64,000 nt of DNA from NCBI GenBank assembly GCA_021776785.1, contig JAJFFF010000041.1, positions 1 to 64,000 of the forward strand, given 5' to 3'. Shown here in pieces: positions 8,485 through 17,331 of this stretch. The translations under genes and the position numbers were made by a program. The DNA is from Planctomycetota bacterium (lineage in GTDB: Bacteria > Planctomycetota > PLA2). How positions within the stretch are numbered: the stretch's first letter is position 1; the number at the start of each line of letters is the position of its first letter. Under the pieces are notes generated by a model. It worked only from the letters and a program-made list of their open reading frames with translations. It had not been told where the DNA came from and did not search any database.

Positions 8485-9399
8485 ATGCGATGGTTTGTGA
8501 TGATTTTCTTGATCGCGGCGCTGACGGCGTGCGATCAAAACGCCGACGACGACAACCGGTCTGGATGCGACGGCAACGTGTCGGGTTGCGACGGGAACGC
8601 CAGCGGGTGTGACGGTGACGGATGCTCCGGTGGCGGGTGTGCCGGCGGCGGATGCAGCGGGGGCAGCGGGGACGGCAAAGATACAGGCGGCGGCGGCAGC
8701 GGTGCGACGACTCCGACCAAGCGCAAGTATGCACCTCCCCCGGGCGACCCGATGGCCAACATGAAGATGTTGCAGTACCTGCGCTCGCACGTGCAGAAGC
8801 TGGTCGACACGATGTTGGGCGGGGGCGACGACAAAGCGCGTGGTATGGCGCTCATGTCGCTGCCGATACACGTGAATCACTTCGTCAAGGACCCGGGGCA
8901 GCTTCCCGAGTTGGTTATTCCTGCGCTGCGCAAGGTGTTGGCGGGAGACGTGTTTCCCAAGGGACGCGGCTCGGCGGCGCTCAAGCTAGCATCGATTGCC
9001 CGCGTGGTACCGGAAGCTGTCGATGCTCTTCTCGCCGGGTTGGATCATCCCGACGCGCGCGACATCACGGCAGGCATGGTGGGGCAGACCAAGCCCGCAC
9101 CCGACCGCATCGTTCCCAAGCTCGCGGAACTTCTGTCGAACGAATCGCAGGGGACGCGCGTGGCGGCGGCCATGGGGCTTGCAGGCTACGGACCCGCGGC
9201 GGAGGCGGCCGTTCCGGCGCTCACGAAGCTAACCGAGAACGACAAGACGCAGGCGCGGTGGCGTGCGGTGTTGGCGCTCGGGCGCATCGGACCGGCTGCA
9301 AGGAGCGCACTCCCGTCGCTTAAAAAGCAACTGGCGACGGCCACGCGCGGCAACATGAAGCACGCGCTCCAAAAAGCGATCACGTCCATTTCGAAGTAG
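8485..9399 (+). CDS. HEAT-repeat lipoprotein with Cys/Gly-rich linker
   Basis: A 304-residue lipoprotein. A GGAGG site lies 7 nt before ATG 8485. The signal ends in the lipobox ALTAC. Mature residues about 25-65 are made of SGCDGN-type and GCSGGG-type repeats with about ten cysteines, then a Gly/Thr linker. Residues from about 95 to the end form HEAT repeats (TRVAAAMGLAGYG, ARWRAVLALGRIG), a protein-binding superhelix. The Cys/Gly segment could be disulfide-linked, metal-binding or simply a flexible spacer. The protein likely sits at the membrane surface as a scaffold. Nothing in the neighbourhood gives a partner. Confidence 0.75.
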   Translation: MRWFVMIFLIAALTACDQNADDDNRSGCDGNVSGCDGNASGCDGDGCSGGGCAGGGCSGGSGDGKDTGGGGSGATTPTKRKYAPPPGDPMANMKMLQYLRSHVQKLVDTMLGGGDDKARGMALMSLPIHVNHFVKDPGQLPELVIPALRKVLAGDVFPKGRGSAALKLASIARVVPEAVDALLAGLDHPDARDITAGMVGQTKPAPDRIVPKLAELLSNESQGTRVAAAMGLAGYGPAAEAAVPALTKLTENDKTQARWRAVLALGRIGPAARSALPSLKKQLATATRGNMKHALQKAITSISK

Positions 9400-9438
9400 G
9401 TGTGGCAGGCACCCGCTGCCCACTATCCGCTGTCCGCT

Positions 9439-9467
9439 GGCGGCGGGCGGCGGGCGGCGGGCGGCGG
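9439..9467. repeat. 7-bp tandem GC repeat
   Basis: About four copies of the heptamer GGCGGCG/GGGCGGC fill the gap between two convergent genes. It is a simple GC microsatellite without any obvious hairpin-plus-T terminator. Confidence 0.75.
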
Positions 9468-9471
9468 TCTG

Positions 9472-10296
9472 CTAGGTGAGCCTGCGGTACCGGTTGAGGT
9501 AGCGCAGCGCGGCGGGCCGATCGTGCAGCTCTTCGCATAGCGCCGCGAGATTAAAGCACGCATCTCCAAACGACGGGTCACGCGCCAGCGCGTACTCGTA
9601 CGCGACGCGCGCCTCTTTCAAGCGATGCGCTTCTTCGAGGAGAACGCCGAGGTTGTAGGGCGGAGTCGGGTCCGTCGGCGCGTTCTTCATGGCGAGGCGG
9701 TAGTGGTGCTCGGCCGCACCGAGTTCGCCGAGCTCATGGAGGAGTCGCCCCAAGTTGATGTGCGCATCCGCATGGCTGGGGTCGAGTTCGAGCGCGCGAC
9801 GATACGCAGCGCGCGCCTCGTCCGGAGCGGGTGTTTCGAGATCGCAACCAACGTCGTACCACTGATCGGCCGTGTAGTCTTTTGTCGCTTGCGCCTCGCG
9901 CGCGCGACGACGTGCAAGGGGCGCGATCTCTTGCGCCAGCCGGTCCACACCGAAATTAAAGTGAATCTGCCCGGACTCCGGGCTCCAGCGCGTGGAGCCG
10001 TCGTGCACCACGATCCGGTCGCCCTCCACGCCGATCTCGAGACCGGTCAGCGCGCGTTCTCCGCCGAGTTCGGTGCGCAGTTGGTTGAGTGCGCGCCGGA
10101 TGCGCGCCTTTGGAATGCGTGCCTGTTGGAGGTGCTTCGCCGCCCGCAACATGACGACGGAGGCGAAGTCGAAGCGATACTCGTTGCGCGCCCCGCGGCT
10201 TGCCTGCACGAGCTCCGCGCGAACATAACCGCGCACCTGGGACTCCGACAGCGCAACGAGCCGCGCGACTTCCTTGACGGTGTAACCCGCCGTCAC
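9472..10296 (-). CDS. MerR-type HTH protein with TPR domain, coupled to ku
   Basis: A 274-residue cytoplasmic protein. Residues 1-75 form a MerR-like winged helix (YTVKEVARLVALSESQVRGY, then YRFDFASVVMLRAAKHL and a KARIRRALNQL helix). Residues about 160-270 are tetratricopeptide repeats (DPSHADAHINLGRLLHELG, DPTPPYNLGVLLEEA, DPSFGDACFNLAALCEEL). It starts with GTG 10296, only 2 bp after the stop of ku, so the two are almost surely cotranscribed. MerR-TPR fusions occur in other bacteria as uncharacterised regulators. The link to end joining is inferred only from position. Confidence 0.8.
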   Translation of the reverse strand: MTAGYTVKEVARLVALSESQVRGYVRAELVQASRGARNEYRFDFASVVMLRAAKHLQQARIPKARIRRALNQLRTELGGERALTGLEIGVEGDRIVVHDGSTRWSPESGQIHFNFGVDRLAQEIAPLARRRAREAQATKDYTADQWYDVGCDLETPAPDEARAAYRRALELDPSHADAHINLGRLLHELGELGAAEHHYRLAMKNAPTDPTPPYNLGVLLEEAHRLKEARVAYEYALARDPSFGDACFNLAALCEELHDRPAALRYLNRYRRLT

Positions 10297-10298
10297 TC

Positions 10299-11174
10299 TT
10301 AGCCTTCAGCAGCTTTGCGCTTGGAATCAGACTTTTTCTTCGTGGCGCGCTTGGCCGACTTGCGCTTGCTTGCGCTCGCCTTGGTCGTCTCACCGGGCGT
10401 ACTGGCCGCGACCGATGCGCGCAGCGCGTCCATGAGGTCGATGATCTTGGCCTTGGGCTCTTCGGTCGGCTCCGCCGTGATCTCTTGGCCCTCGACTTTG
10501 GCTTGGATGGCCGCAAGCACGCGGTCGCGGACTTCATCCACGTACTGGGCGCCGTCGAAGTCCTCGTTCGCGATTTGCTCGACGAGCTGAACCGCAAGCT
10601 TGAGCTCCGCGCCGTCGACATCGCCGCTCTCACCAAGCGGAATGTCGTCGATCCCGCGGATTTCATCGACGTAGCGCATCTGCTGCATCACCATGCCGTC
10701 TTCAAACGGACGCAGCAACACGAGATATTGCTTGCCACGGGCCGCGTACTTGGCGACCGCGCCCCGTCCCGTTTCGGTCATCGCGGCGCGCAGGAGCGCG
10801 TACGGACGATCCGCGCCCTTGTCGGGTCCTACGTAGTACGCCTTCTCGAAGTGAATCGGATCCACGCTCGCGAGCGGCACGAACTCTTTGATCTGAACGG
10901 ACTTGTTTGCTTCTTGTTCAAACGACTTCAACTCGTCGCCGCTAAAGATCACGTACTGACCTTTGGAGAACTCGTAGCCCTTGACCATTTCGGAGCGCGG
11001 AACGACATCGCCGCTAACCGACGAAACGTACTGCTGCTTCACCCGCGCGCCGGTTTCGCGCTCGAGCATGTTGAACGAGATACTCTTGTCCGTGAGTCCG
11101 CTCGAGTACACCTTCACCGGAATCGATACGAGACCGAACGAAAGCGTAACGGAGCCAATTGCGCGTGCCGCCAT
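10299..11174 (-). CDS. ku: Bacterial Ku DNA-end-binding protein
   Basis: A 291-residue Ku homolog that would form a ring on double-strand DNA ends and recruit LigD for non-homologous end joining. The start at 11174 gives the classic opening MAARAIGSVTLSFGLVSIPV. Core motifs include SFNMLERETGARVKQQ, FVPLASVDPIHFEKAYYVGP and LLRAAMTETGRGAVAKY. The last 45 residues are Lys/Ser/Ala-rich (SKRKSAKRATKKK), resembling the basic C-terminal extension seen in some Ku proteins that aids DNA binding. It is divergent from ligD across 122 bp. A TATACT hexamer lies 9 nt before the ATG, suggesting a leaderless transcript. Confidence 0.95.
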   Translation of the reverse strand: MAARAIGSVTLSFGLVSIPVKVYSSGLTDKSISFNMLERETGARVKQQYVSSVSGDVVPRSEMVKGYEFSKGQYVIFSGDELKSFEQEANKSVQIKEFVPLASVDPIHFEKAYYVGPDKGADRPYALLRAAMTETGRGAVAKYAARGKQYLVLLRPFEDGMVMQQMRYVDEIRGIDDIPLGESGDVDGAELKLAVQLVEQIANEDFDGAQYVDEVRDRVLAAIQAKVEGQEITAEPTEEPKAKIIDLMDALRASVAASTPGETTKASASKRKSAKRATKKKSDSKRKAAEG

Positions 11175-11296
11175 AGGTAAAGGAGTATATCGACCGGACA
11201 GCGGTCGAAATCCTGCCTGTTTTTGCTTCATCCGCGACGATGGGCGGTTCGAGTTGACGGTCTAGACGTAAGTTCCTACATAATGCGGCTTAACGC
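11175..11296. promoter_or_regulatory. Divergent ku-ligD promoter region
   Basis: On the minus strand TATACT (plus-strand 11184-11189) sits 9 nt before the ku ATG. On the plus strand TTGACG (11254-11259) and TACATA (11277-11282) are spaced 17 nt apart and lie 14 nt before the ligD ATG, a good sigma-70-like promoter. No obvious palindromic operator links the two. Confidence 0.6.
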
Positions 11297-13801
11297 ATGA
11301 CGCCGCCGCCGCCCGGATCGCACGATCGTCTTGAAGAATATCGCGCCAAGCGCGCGTCCGCGCGGACTCCCGAGCCCTTTGGCGCCGGCGATCATCCGCG
11401 CCCGCGGCTGTTTGTGGTGCAGCAGCACGCCGCCACGAACCTGCATTTCGACCTTCGTTTGGAGCACGAGGGCGTGTTGTTGTCGTGGGCGGTTCCGCGC
11501 GGTCCCTGCGCGGATCCCGAGGTGTTGCGCTTAGCGATGCAAACCGAAGATCACCCGCTCGACTACGCCGATTTCGAGGGCCAGATTCCGGAAGGCAACT
11601 ACGGGGCGGGCACGGTGATCGTTTGGGACCAAGGCGAGTGGGTGCCGCATGGCGATGTCGGTTCCGGTCTTGCATCGGGCAAGCTCCTGTTCGAGTTGCG
11701 CGGTCACAAGTTGCGTGGCATGTGGACGTTGTTTCGGAGCGGTCGCAAAGACGACAGCGACCGCCACTGGATGCTCATGAAAAAACCCGATGCGTACGCG
11801 GGGGAAGAGTTTCCGTGGAGCGAGCACTCGATCTTTTCCGGTCTGACGTTGGAAGAGGCGCGCGACGGAACATCGCGCTTCGATGCGTTGCGCGTCGATG
11901 TCGCTGCATGTGCAGAACAATCGGCCGTGGACGCTGCGGCGCAACGGCCGATGCTTGCGCGGACGGCGGATCCGTTCGACGACGACGGTTGGATCTTCGA
12001 GTTCAAGTTCGACGGGTACCGCGTGATGCTCAACAAAGAGGGCGACCGCGTCACGCTGTATTACCGGAGCGGTCGGGATGCGACGGCGCTCTTTCCGGAG
12101 TTGGTCCGCGCGGCGCGCAAGCTCCCGTTTGACTCGCTGCTCCTAGACGGCGAGGTAGTTGCGCACAACGCGGAAGGCATGCCGTCGTTTCAACGCCTCC
12201 AAAGTCGCGCGCAGCTCAACCGCCGCAGCGAGATCGAAGTGGGGGCCGTCCGACGGCCCGTGTCCCTGTTTGTCTTCGATCTGTTGGCGATGGACGGATA
12301 CGACCTGCGCGACCTGCCGTTGACCGAGCGCAAGGCGTTGCTTCAGCGCGCGCTCTCTCCGGCGGGGCCGATTCGGTTCTCGGATCACATTCCGGGGAAC
12401 GGCCGCGCCCTCTTCGCGCAAGCGCAGGAGCTGGAGTTGGAGGGCGTGATCGCCAAGCGCGCGGCATCCCGCTATCGCGCCGGCCGCAGCGACGACTGGC
12501 TCAAGATCAAGTCCGAGCGCACCGGCGACTTCGTGGTCGTGGGTTGGACCAGACCCAAGGGCCAACGTCCCGGATTCGGTGCGCTGCACCTCGCCGCACG
12601 CGAAGCCAGCGAGCTGGTCTATCTCGGTCGTGTCGGTTCCGGGTTCCGCGACACCGACCTCACGGCGATTGCCGAAGAGCTCGGCGACCCGGTCGATGCA
12701 CCGCCGTGCACGGGTGCGGCGCCGACCGGTCGCGATGACGTGTACGTCGCGCCGCGTCTCGTTGCGGAAGTGCGCTATCTGATGCGCACCAACGACGGCT
12801 TGTTGCGTCACGCTGTCTTCGAACGCATGCGCGACGACAAGACGCCCGACGAATGTGACGCGCCGCCCATCAAGGACGCCGATCCCGAGCCGCCGCCGAT
12901 GCTGGAAGAGGCGCGCGCGTTTCAGCCAACCAATCGCGGCAAGGTGTTTTGGCCCGACGAGGGGTTTACGAAGGGCGACTTGATCGCGTACTACGAAGCG
13001 ATCGCGCCGTTCATGCTGCCGTACCTGGCCGACCGGCCGGTTGTGTTGGTGCGCTACCCCGACGGCATTGCCGGGAAGAGTTTTTTCCAAAAAGACGCGC
13101 CCGCGTGGGCGCCGCCGTGGCTGCGCACCGAGAAGATGTGGAGCGATCAGACCGAACGCGACCTCGACATGTTCATCGCGGATGATCGCGAGTCTCTTCT
13201 CTTTCTCGTGAACATGGGAACGATTCCATTTCACATCGGGGCGAGCCGCGTGAGCGATGCGGCGCGTCCGGATTGGTGCGTCCTCGATCTCGACCCCAAA
13301 GAAGCATCGTTTCAAGCGGTCATCGAAGTGGCGCGCGCCATCGGGGAACTATGTCGCAAGATTGAACTCGACGCGTACTGCAAGACGAGCGGTTCGAGCG
13401 GCATCCACGTGTTGCTTCCGTTGGGCGGCGCGTTCACGTTTGAGCAATCCAAGACGCTCGCGGAGTTGATCGCCCGCGTCGTCGAGGCGGAAGTGCCGAC
13501 CATCGCGACCACAGAGCGTTCTCTCAAGAAACGGGACGGCAAGGTGTACCTGGACACGGTGCAGAACGGGCCGGGCAAGCTCATCGTCGCGCCGTTTTCG
13601 GTTCGTCCGCGCCCGGGCGCCACGGTTTCGGCGCCGCTGCGTTGGGACGAGCTCACGCCGACTCTGACGATCGAGCAGTTCACCATCCGCTCGATGCCGG
13701 AGCGGATGGAATCGTTCCAAGCCGTCGATCCGATGGCGCCGATCCTGACGACGCGCCCCGATCTCATGGCGGCACTCACGCGCTTGAGTGAGATGCTCTA
13801 G
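11297..13801 (+). CDS. ligD: Multidomain ATP-dependent DNA ligase LigD
   Basis: An 834-residue end-joining enzyme with domain order 3'-phosphoesterase, ligase, polymerase. The phosphoesterase (about 10-170) shows FVVQQHAATNLHFDLRLEHE and WAVPRGP. The ATP-dependent ligase (about 205-520) has the adenylated lysine K237 in EFKFDG, with LLDGEVVA, FDLLAMDG and EGVIAKR. The archaeo-eukaryotic primase-like polymerase (about 540-830) has KVFWPDEGFTKGDL, the catalytic DLDP motif near 663 and CKTSGSSGIHV. All three active sites look intact. It processes, fills in and seals ends held by Ku, whose gene is divergent next door. This domain order is the one known from Pseudomonas rather than Mycobacterium. 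Confidence 0.95.
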   Translation: MTPPPPGSHDRLEEYRAKRASARTPEPFGAGDHPRPRLFVVQQHAATNLHFDLRLEHEGVLLSWAVPRGPCADPEVLRLAMQTEDHPLDYADFEGQIPEGNYGAGTVIVWDQGEWVPHGDVGSGLASGKLLFELRGHKLRGMWTLFRSGRKDDSDRHWMLMKKPDAYAGEEFPWSEHSIFSGLTLEEARDGTSRFDALRVDVAACAEQSAVDAAAQRPMLARTADPFDDDGWIFEFKFDGYRVMLNKEGDRVTLYYRSGRDATALFPELVRAARKLPFDSLLLDGEVVAHNAEGMPSFQRLQSRAQLNRRSEIEVGAVRRPVSLFVFDLLAMDGYDLRDLPLTERKALLQRALSPAGPIRFSDHIPGNGRALFAQAQELELEGVIAKRAASRYRAGRSDDWLKIKSERTGDFVVVGWTRPKGQRPGFGALHLAAREASELVYLGRVGSGFRDTDLTAIAEELGDPVDAPPCTGAAPTGRDDVYVAPRLVAEVRYLMRTNDGLLRHAVFERMRDDKTPDECDAPPIKDADPEPPPMLEEARAFQPTNRGKVFWPDEGFTKGDLIAYYEAIAPFMLPYLADRPVVLVRYPDGIAGKSFFQKDAPAWAPPWLRTEKMWSDQTERDLDMFIADDRESLLFLVNMGTIPFHIGASRVSDAARPDWCVLDLDPKEASFQAVIEVARAIGELCRKIELDAYCKTSGSSGIHVLLPLGGAFTFEQSKTLAELIARVVEAEVPTIATTERSLKKRDGKVYLDTVQNGPGKLIVAPFSVRPRPGATVSAPLRWDELTPTLTIEQFTIRSMPERMESFQAVDPMAPILTTRPDLMAALTRLSEML

Positions 13802-13812
13802 AATCTCGAGCC

Positions 13813-14457
13813 ATGAGTGCAGGGCCCGAAGGGTTGTCGCGCGCGCAGTACAAGGCCGCCGTCGATCACGCGATTCGAGAGCGCCGGACACGCAAAGTGT
13901 TGGCGGGCGTCGGCGACGACGAGGCCGCGTTTATTGCGCGGGTGCGTGAGTGCGTCGCGCTGGCGGGACAGACGCCGTTTCACTTTGCGCGAACGGACGC
14001 TGTGCCGGAGCCGTGGCGCATGGTCTTTGTGGATGCCTCCGGGTTGCAGGCTCTGGGCGAGCACATGGGCGACCAGTTGCTCGGCAAGTTGCCCAAGATC
14101 TTTGCCGCGGCGGGCTGCATGGTGCACGTGACGTGGGTGCCGGAGGCCGACGCGGAACTCGCCGCGCGGCGCGATTGGGAACACGCGGCGGCGACCGCGG
14201 CGGCCGTGCAGACGTTGTTGCTGGCGGCGCAAGCGCGGGGACTCGGCAGTTACTGGTGCAGTGCGCGCCCCCTCAACGGCCCGCGTTGCTTGGAGTTTTT
14301 GGGCGTGCCGGAGGACGAGCGGTATGTCGGCTCGGTGTTCCTGGGTACGCCACTGTCTCCCGCACGCGAACAGTCTGACGGGTGGTCGGGCAAGTTGCGC
14401 GACAAGCGGTCATCGCCTCGCGCGTGGTGCCGCTTCGTAACCCGAAAAGACCGCTGA
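13813..14457 (+). CDS. Nitroreductase-family flavoprotein
   Basis: A 214-residue protein of the FMN-dependent nitroreductase family. Near the N-terminus IRERRTRKVL matches the FMN-phosphate-binding arginine motif, and the C-terminal half has AAVQTLLLAAQARGLGSYWCS and FLGVPEDERYVGSVFLGTP, both typical. Members reduce nitroaromatics, quinones or act in cofactor metabolism; the substrate is not predictable. The -10-like TAGAAT (13799-13804) overlaps the ligD stop codon and lies 8 nt before ATG, so this gene probably has its own leaderless promoter despite following ligD by only 11 bp. It is convergent with the acyl-CoA dehydrogenase gene. Confidence 0.85.
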   Translation: MSAGPEGLSRAQYKAAVDHAIRERRTRKVLAGVGDDEAAFIARVRECVALAGQTPFHFARTDAVPEPWRMVFVDASGLQALGEHMGDQLLGKLPKIFAAAGCMVHVTWVPEADAELAARRDWEHAAATAAAVQTLLLAAQARGLGSYWCSARPLNGPRCLEFLGVPEDERYVGSVFLGTPLSPAREQSDGWSGKLRDKRSSPRAWCRFVTRKDR

Positions 14458-14466
14458 AACGCTTCG

Positions 14467-16380
14467 CTAGCCGTCGCGCGCGCCGGACGGTTCCGGTTCG
14501 CGTGCGGGCGCGTTCGCTTGCCCCGGCGCGCCCGTCATGATGCCGGCTTCCAGCCAGTCGTGTTCGCCCATCATGACTTGCTGGGCGAGGTTGTAGCTCT
14601 TGCGATCGTCGTTGCTCCGGATGCGCTTGAAGAGGTCGCCGATGCGACGCCGTGCGCCGCGGCAGTAAAGATCCGCCATCGCGATCGCTTTCTGGTGGCC
14701 CGCCGCCTTCGCGTCGGCTTTGGCGCGAGCGCACACGGTCGCCATCGCAAACATCTCGGCGCCGATATCGACGACGCGGGCGAGCAGCCGTTGACGGCGC
14801 TCCAATCCCGCGCGATGCAAGATCATGCAGTGAAAGATCGCGCGCGCCAAACGGCGCGATGTGCGATCGAGATAACGAATGTGCGTGCCTAAGTCATCCC
14901 ACTCGTCGTGGCTCGGCCACCAGCCCCAACCGAGCCAGAGTTTGGGGTACCACTTGGCGTAGAACCAACCGGCTTTGAAAAATGCCTTGGTCTTCGCCAG
15001 GAGAGACGCGCGCGGTTGCAGCAGGGCGCCCGCCGCCGTCACGTGGGCATCGAGCGCCTCGCGTGCGATGTAGAGGTGCATGATCTGCGTCGAACCTTCG
15101 ACGACGGTGAAGATGCGCTGGTCACGCAGCATGCGCTCGACCGGTTCGGGACTGTCGCCGCGGCGCAGCAACGACTCTTCGGTTTCGTAGCCGCGTCCGC
15201 CGCGCACGGAGAAACAGTCGTTGATAACCGTCCAGCCGCGCTCGGTGTTGAACAGCTTCGCGATGGCCGCTTCCAAGCGGATGTCGAACTCGCCGTTGTC
15301 AACCCAGCGCACGCCTAAATCCGCGACGGCCTGCATCGCATAGACCGATGCGGCCATGTCGGCGATCAGGCCGGCGACCTCGTCGTGCTTCCCGACCGTG
15401 GCGCCCCACTGAAAGCGTTCGGCGGCCCAGCGGCGCGAAATGTCGAGCGCTTTTTTGGCCGCCCCGACGCAGCAGGAGGGCAGCGTGAGGCGCCCGATGT
15501 TGAGCGTCATCAACGCGAGCTTGAGACCGGATCCTTCTTTCCAAAGGAGGTTCTCGGCGGGGATGCGCACGTCTGTGAACCGCATGACGCCGTTTTGAAT
15601 GCCGCGCAGTCCCATGAACTCGCAACGGTGTACGGTTTCGACGCCGGGCGTATCGGTGGATACGATGAACGCGCTAATCTGACGCTTCTGCTTGCCGTCG
15701 ACTTCCTTGGGCGGCGTCTGCGCCATCACGATCATGTGTTTGGCGATGGGGCCGTTCGTGCACCACAGCTTTTCGCCGTTTAGCACCCAGTGTTTGCCGT
15801 CCGACGATCGCTCCGCGCGCGTGGCGACGTTGGACGGGTCGCTGCCCGCGTTCGGCTCCGTCAAAGCAAACGCGGAAAGTTCGCCGCGTGCCAGCCGCGG
15901 CAGGAGCCGTTGCTTTTGCTCGTCGGTACCAAACATCTTGAGCGGTTGCGGCACGCCGATCGACTGGTGGCCCGACATCATGGTCGCGGTGGATGCGCAA
16001 TGCGCCGACACCATCTCGATGGCGCGGTTGTATGCGCTCTGCGACAGACCGAGTCCGCCGTACTGCTTTGGAATTTTGATGCCCAACGCGCCAATGGAGC
16101 GCAGCGCATCGAGCACCGACTCGGGTACGTTGCCGTCCCGATCGATCGCGGCCGCATCGACGTGGTCGCGCAGCACTTGCTCGAGTTTTTTGAGAAACGA
16201 CTCGGTGGCGTCGTCGCCGGCCGACGGGTCCGTCGGATACGGATCGATGAGATCCATCCGCAGGCGTCCCAAAAACATCTCGCGGGCGAAGCTGGGATGG
16301 GTCCATCCGTCCTCGCGCGCGTCTTCGGCGACGTCGCGGGCTTCGGCCTCACTGGCGAGTTTCTGGCTTTGATCCGTCAT
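14467..16380 (-). CDS. Acyl-CoA dehydrogenase with C-terminal extension
   Basis: A 637-residue FAD enzyme that would introduce the first double bond in fatty acyl-CoA beta-oxidation. The core (about 50-440) carries the FAD and substrate loops FALTEPNAGSDPSNVATRA, WVLNGEKLWCTNG, the helix SVRGGRGYETEESLLRRGD and a DQRIFTVVEGSTQIMHLYIA segment. The extra C-terminal helical region (about 450-610) is as in very-long-chain or ACAD9-type enzymes, which associate with membranes. The catalytic Glu position lies in the FTVVEGSTQ region. Start is ATG 16380. It follows the DUF3313-like gene on the same strand after 111 bp. Confidence 0.9.
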   Translation of the reverse strand: MTDQSQKLASEAEARDVAEDAREDGWTHPSFAREMFLGRLRMDLIDPYPTDPSAGDDATESFLKKLEQVLRDHVDAAAIDRDGNVPESVLDALRSIGALGIKIPKQYGGLGLSQSAYNRAIEMVSAHCASTATMMSGHQSIGVPQPLKMFGTDEQKQRLLPRLARGELSAFALTEPNAGSDPSNVATRAERSSDGKHWVLNGEKLWCTNGPIAKHMIVMAQTPPKEVDGKQKRQISAFIVSTDTPGVETVHRCEFMGLRGIQNGVMRFTDVRIPAENLLWKEGSGLKLALMTLNIGRLTLPSCCVGAAKKALDISRRWAAERFQWGATVGKHDEVAGLIADMAASVYAMQAVADLGVRWVDNGEFDIRLEAAIAKLFNTERGWTVINDCFSVRGGRGYETEESLLRRGDSPEPVERMLRDQRIFTVVEGSTQIMHLYIAREALDAHVTAAGALLQPRASLLAKTKAFFKAGWFYAKWYPKLWLGWGWWPSHDEWDDLGTHIRYLDRTSRRLARAIFHCMILHRAGLERRQRLLARVVDIGAEMFAMATVCARAKADAKAAGHQKAIAMADLYCRGARRRIGDLFKRIRSNDDRKSYNLAQQVMMGEHDWLEAGIMTGAPGQANAPAREPEPSGARDG

Positions 16381-16491
16381 GGCAGCGTTTCGACTATCGA
16401 CCGATTCCGTCCCGGTCTGGAGCGCGAGGCCCAGACGTCATTTCGGCCGTGTTGGGCCCGGGGTCCGCCACGGAAACGAGGCGGAACGCGG

Positions 16492-17208
16492 TTACCAGGG
16501 CTTGATTGTAAACGCCTTGGTGTCGGCGATTTTCTTACCGGGTTCCTGATTGGCGACTTTGACGAGTTGCTGAGCCCAGTCCTTGATGATGCCGCGCGAG
16601 TGGGCGTACCACGACACGCCCTTGAGATCGAACGGACGCGCCTTCTCGCCCTCGCGATCCGCAAAGCTTAAGAGGACGCGTCCGGTTGCCGCGTCGATGA
16701 AGCGCCCTTCCATGCTGACGGAGCTCTTCGTGGTCTGTTGAATGGCGGCGCCGCCGCCGTAGGGCACGCCCCAGCTGATCGCTTCCAAGATCGCTTTACT
16801 GGGAACCACCTGCACGAGGGCGAACTCCAAGATGACCGTCTTCTCGCTCTTGTCGCCCGCGTTCGCAACCAGCTCGAAGTGGTTGTCTTCGCCGTCGCGA
16901 AACGCGCTCTCGAGCTCGGTCTTCGTGAACGTAGCGAGTTCGTCCAAGTCCTTGCGGATGTCGCGCCCGCGTTGTTGCCACCAAGTCATGTCGAGAAGGT
17001 GCGTCGTATCGACCGGTGCGATAACGATGCGGTCGTAATTGGCGAAGTTGCCCTGCGGATGTCGCCACGCGCGGTGAAACGGAAGGTCTTGCGATTCGGT
17101 CATCCGTTCGGCCTTCACGAACCCGGCGGGTTCGGCGGGCTTGGCTTTGCACGCCCCCAGCGGGACAACGAAGATGAAACTCACGAGAAGCACAGACGGT
17201 CGCAACAT
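16492..17208 (-). CDS. DUF3313-like lipoprotein
   Basis: A 238-residue putative lipoprotein. The signal peptide ends in the lipobox PLGAC. After that, NYDRIVIAPVDTTHLLDMTWW, ILEFALVQVVPSKAILEAI and VSMEGRFIDAATGRVLLSFADR match the pattern of the DUF3313 family of outer-membrane-associated lipoproteins of unknown role. TAAGAT lies 6 nt before the ATG, consistent with a leaderless message. The neighbour upstream is divergent (17332). No function can be assigned from context. Confidence 0.75.
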   Translation of the reverse strand: MLRPSVLLVSFIFVVPLGACKAKPAEPAGFVKAERMTESQDLPFHRAWRHPQGNFANYDRIVIAPVDTTHLLDMTWWQQRGRDIRKDLDELATFTKTELESAFRDGEDNHFELVANAGDKSEKTVILEFALVQVVPSKAILEAISWGVPYGGGAAIQQTTKSSVSMEGRFIDAATGRVLLSFADREGEKARPFDLKGVSWYAHSRGIIKDWAQQLVKVANQEPGKKIADTKAFTIKPW

Positions 17209-17331
17209 GGCGTCATCTTAGCCGGAGCCATCCACGCCCCGCGCGTTTCCTCGTGGGAGCACGGCGCTTTGTGGCGCGGATTCCACGCGTGAACCCGTGC
17301 GAACGATCGGTACGCGGGCTACCATGCCGCC

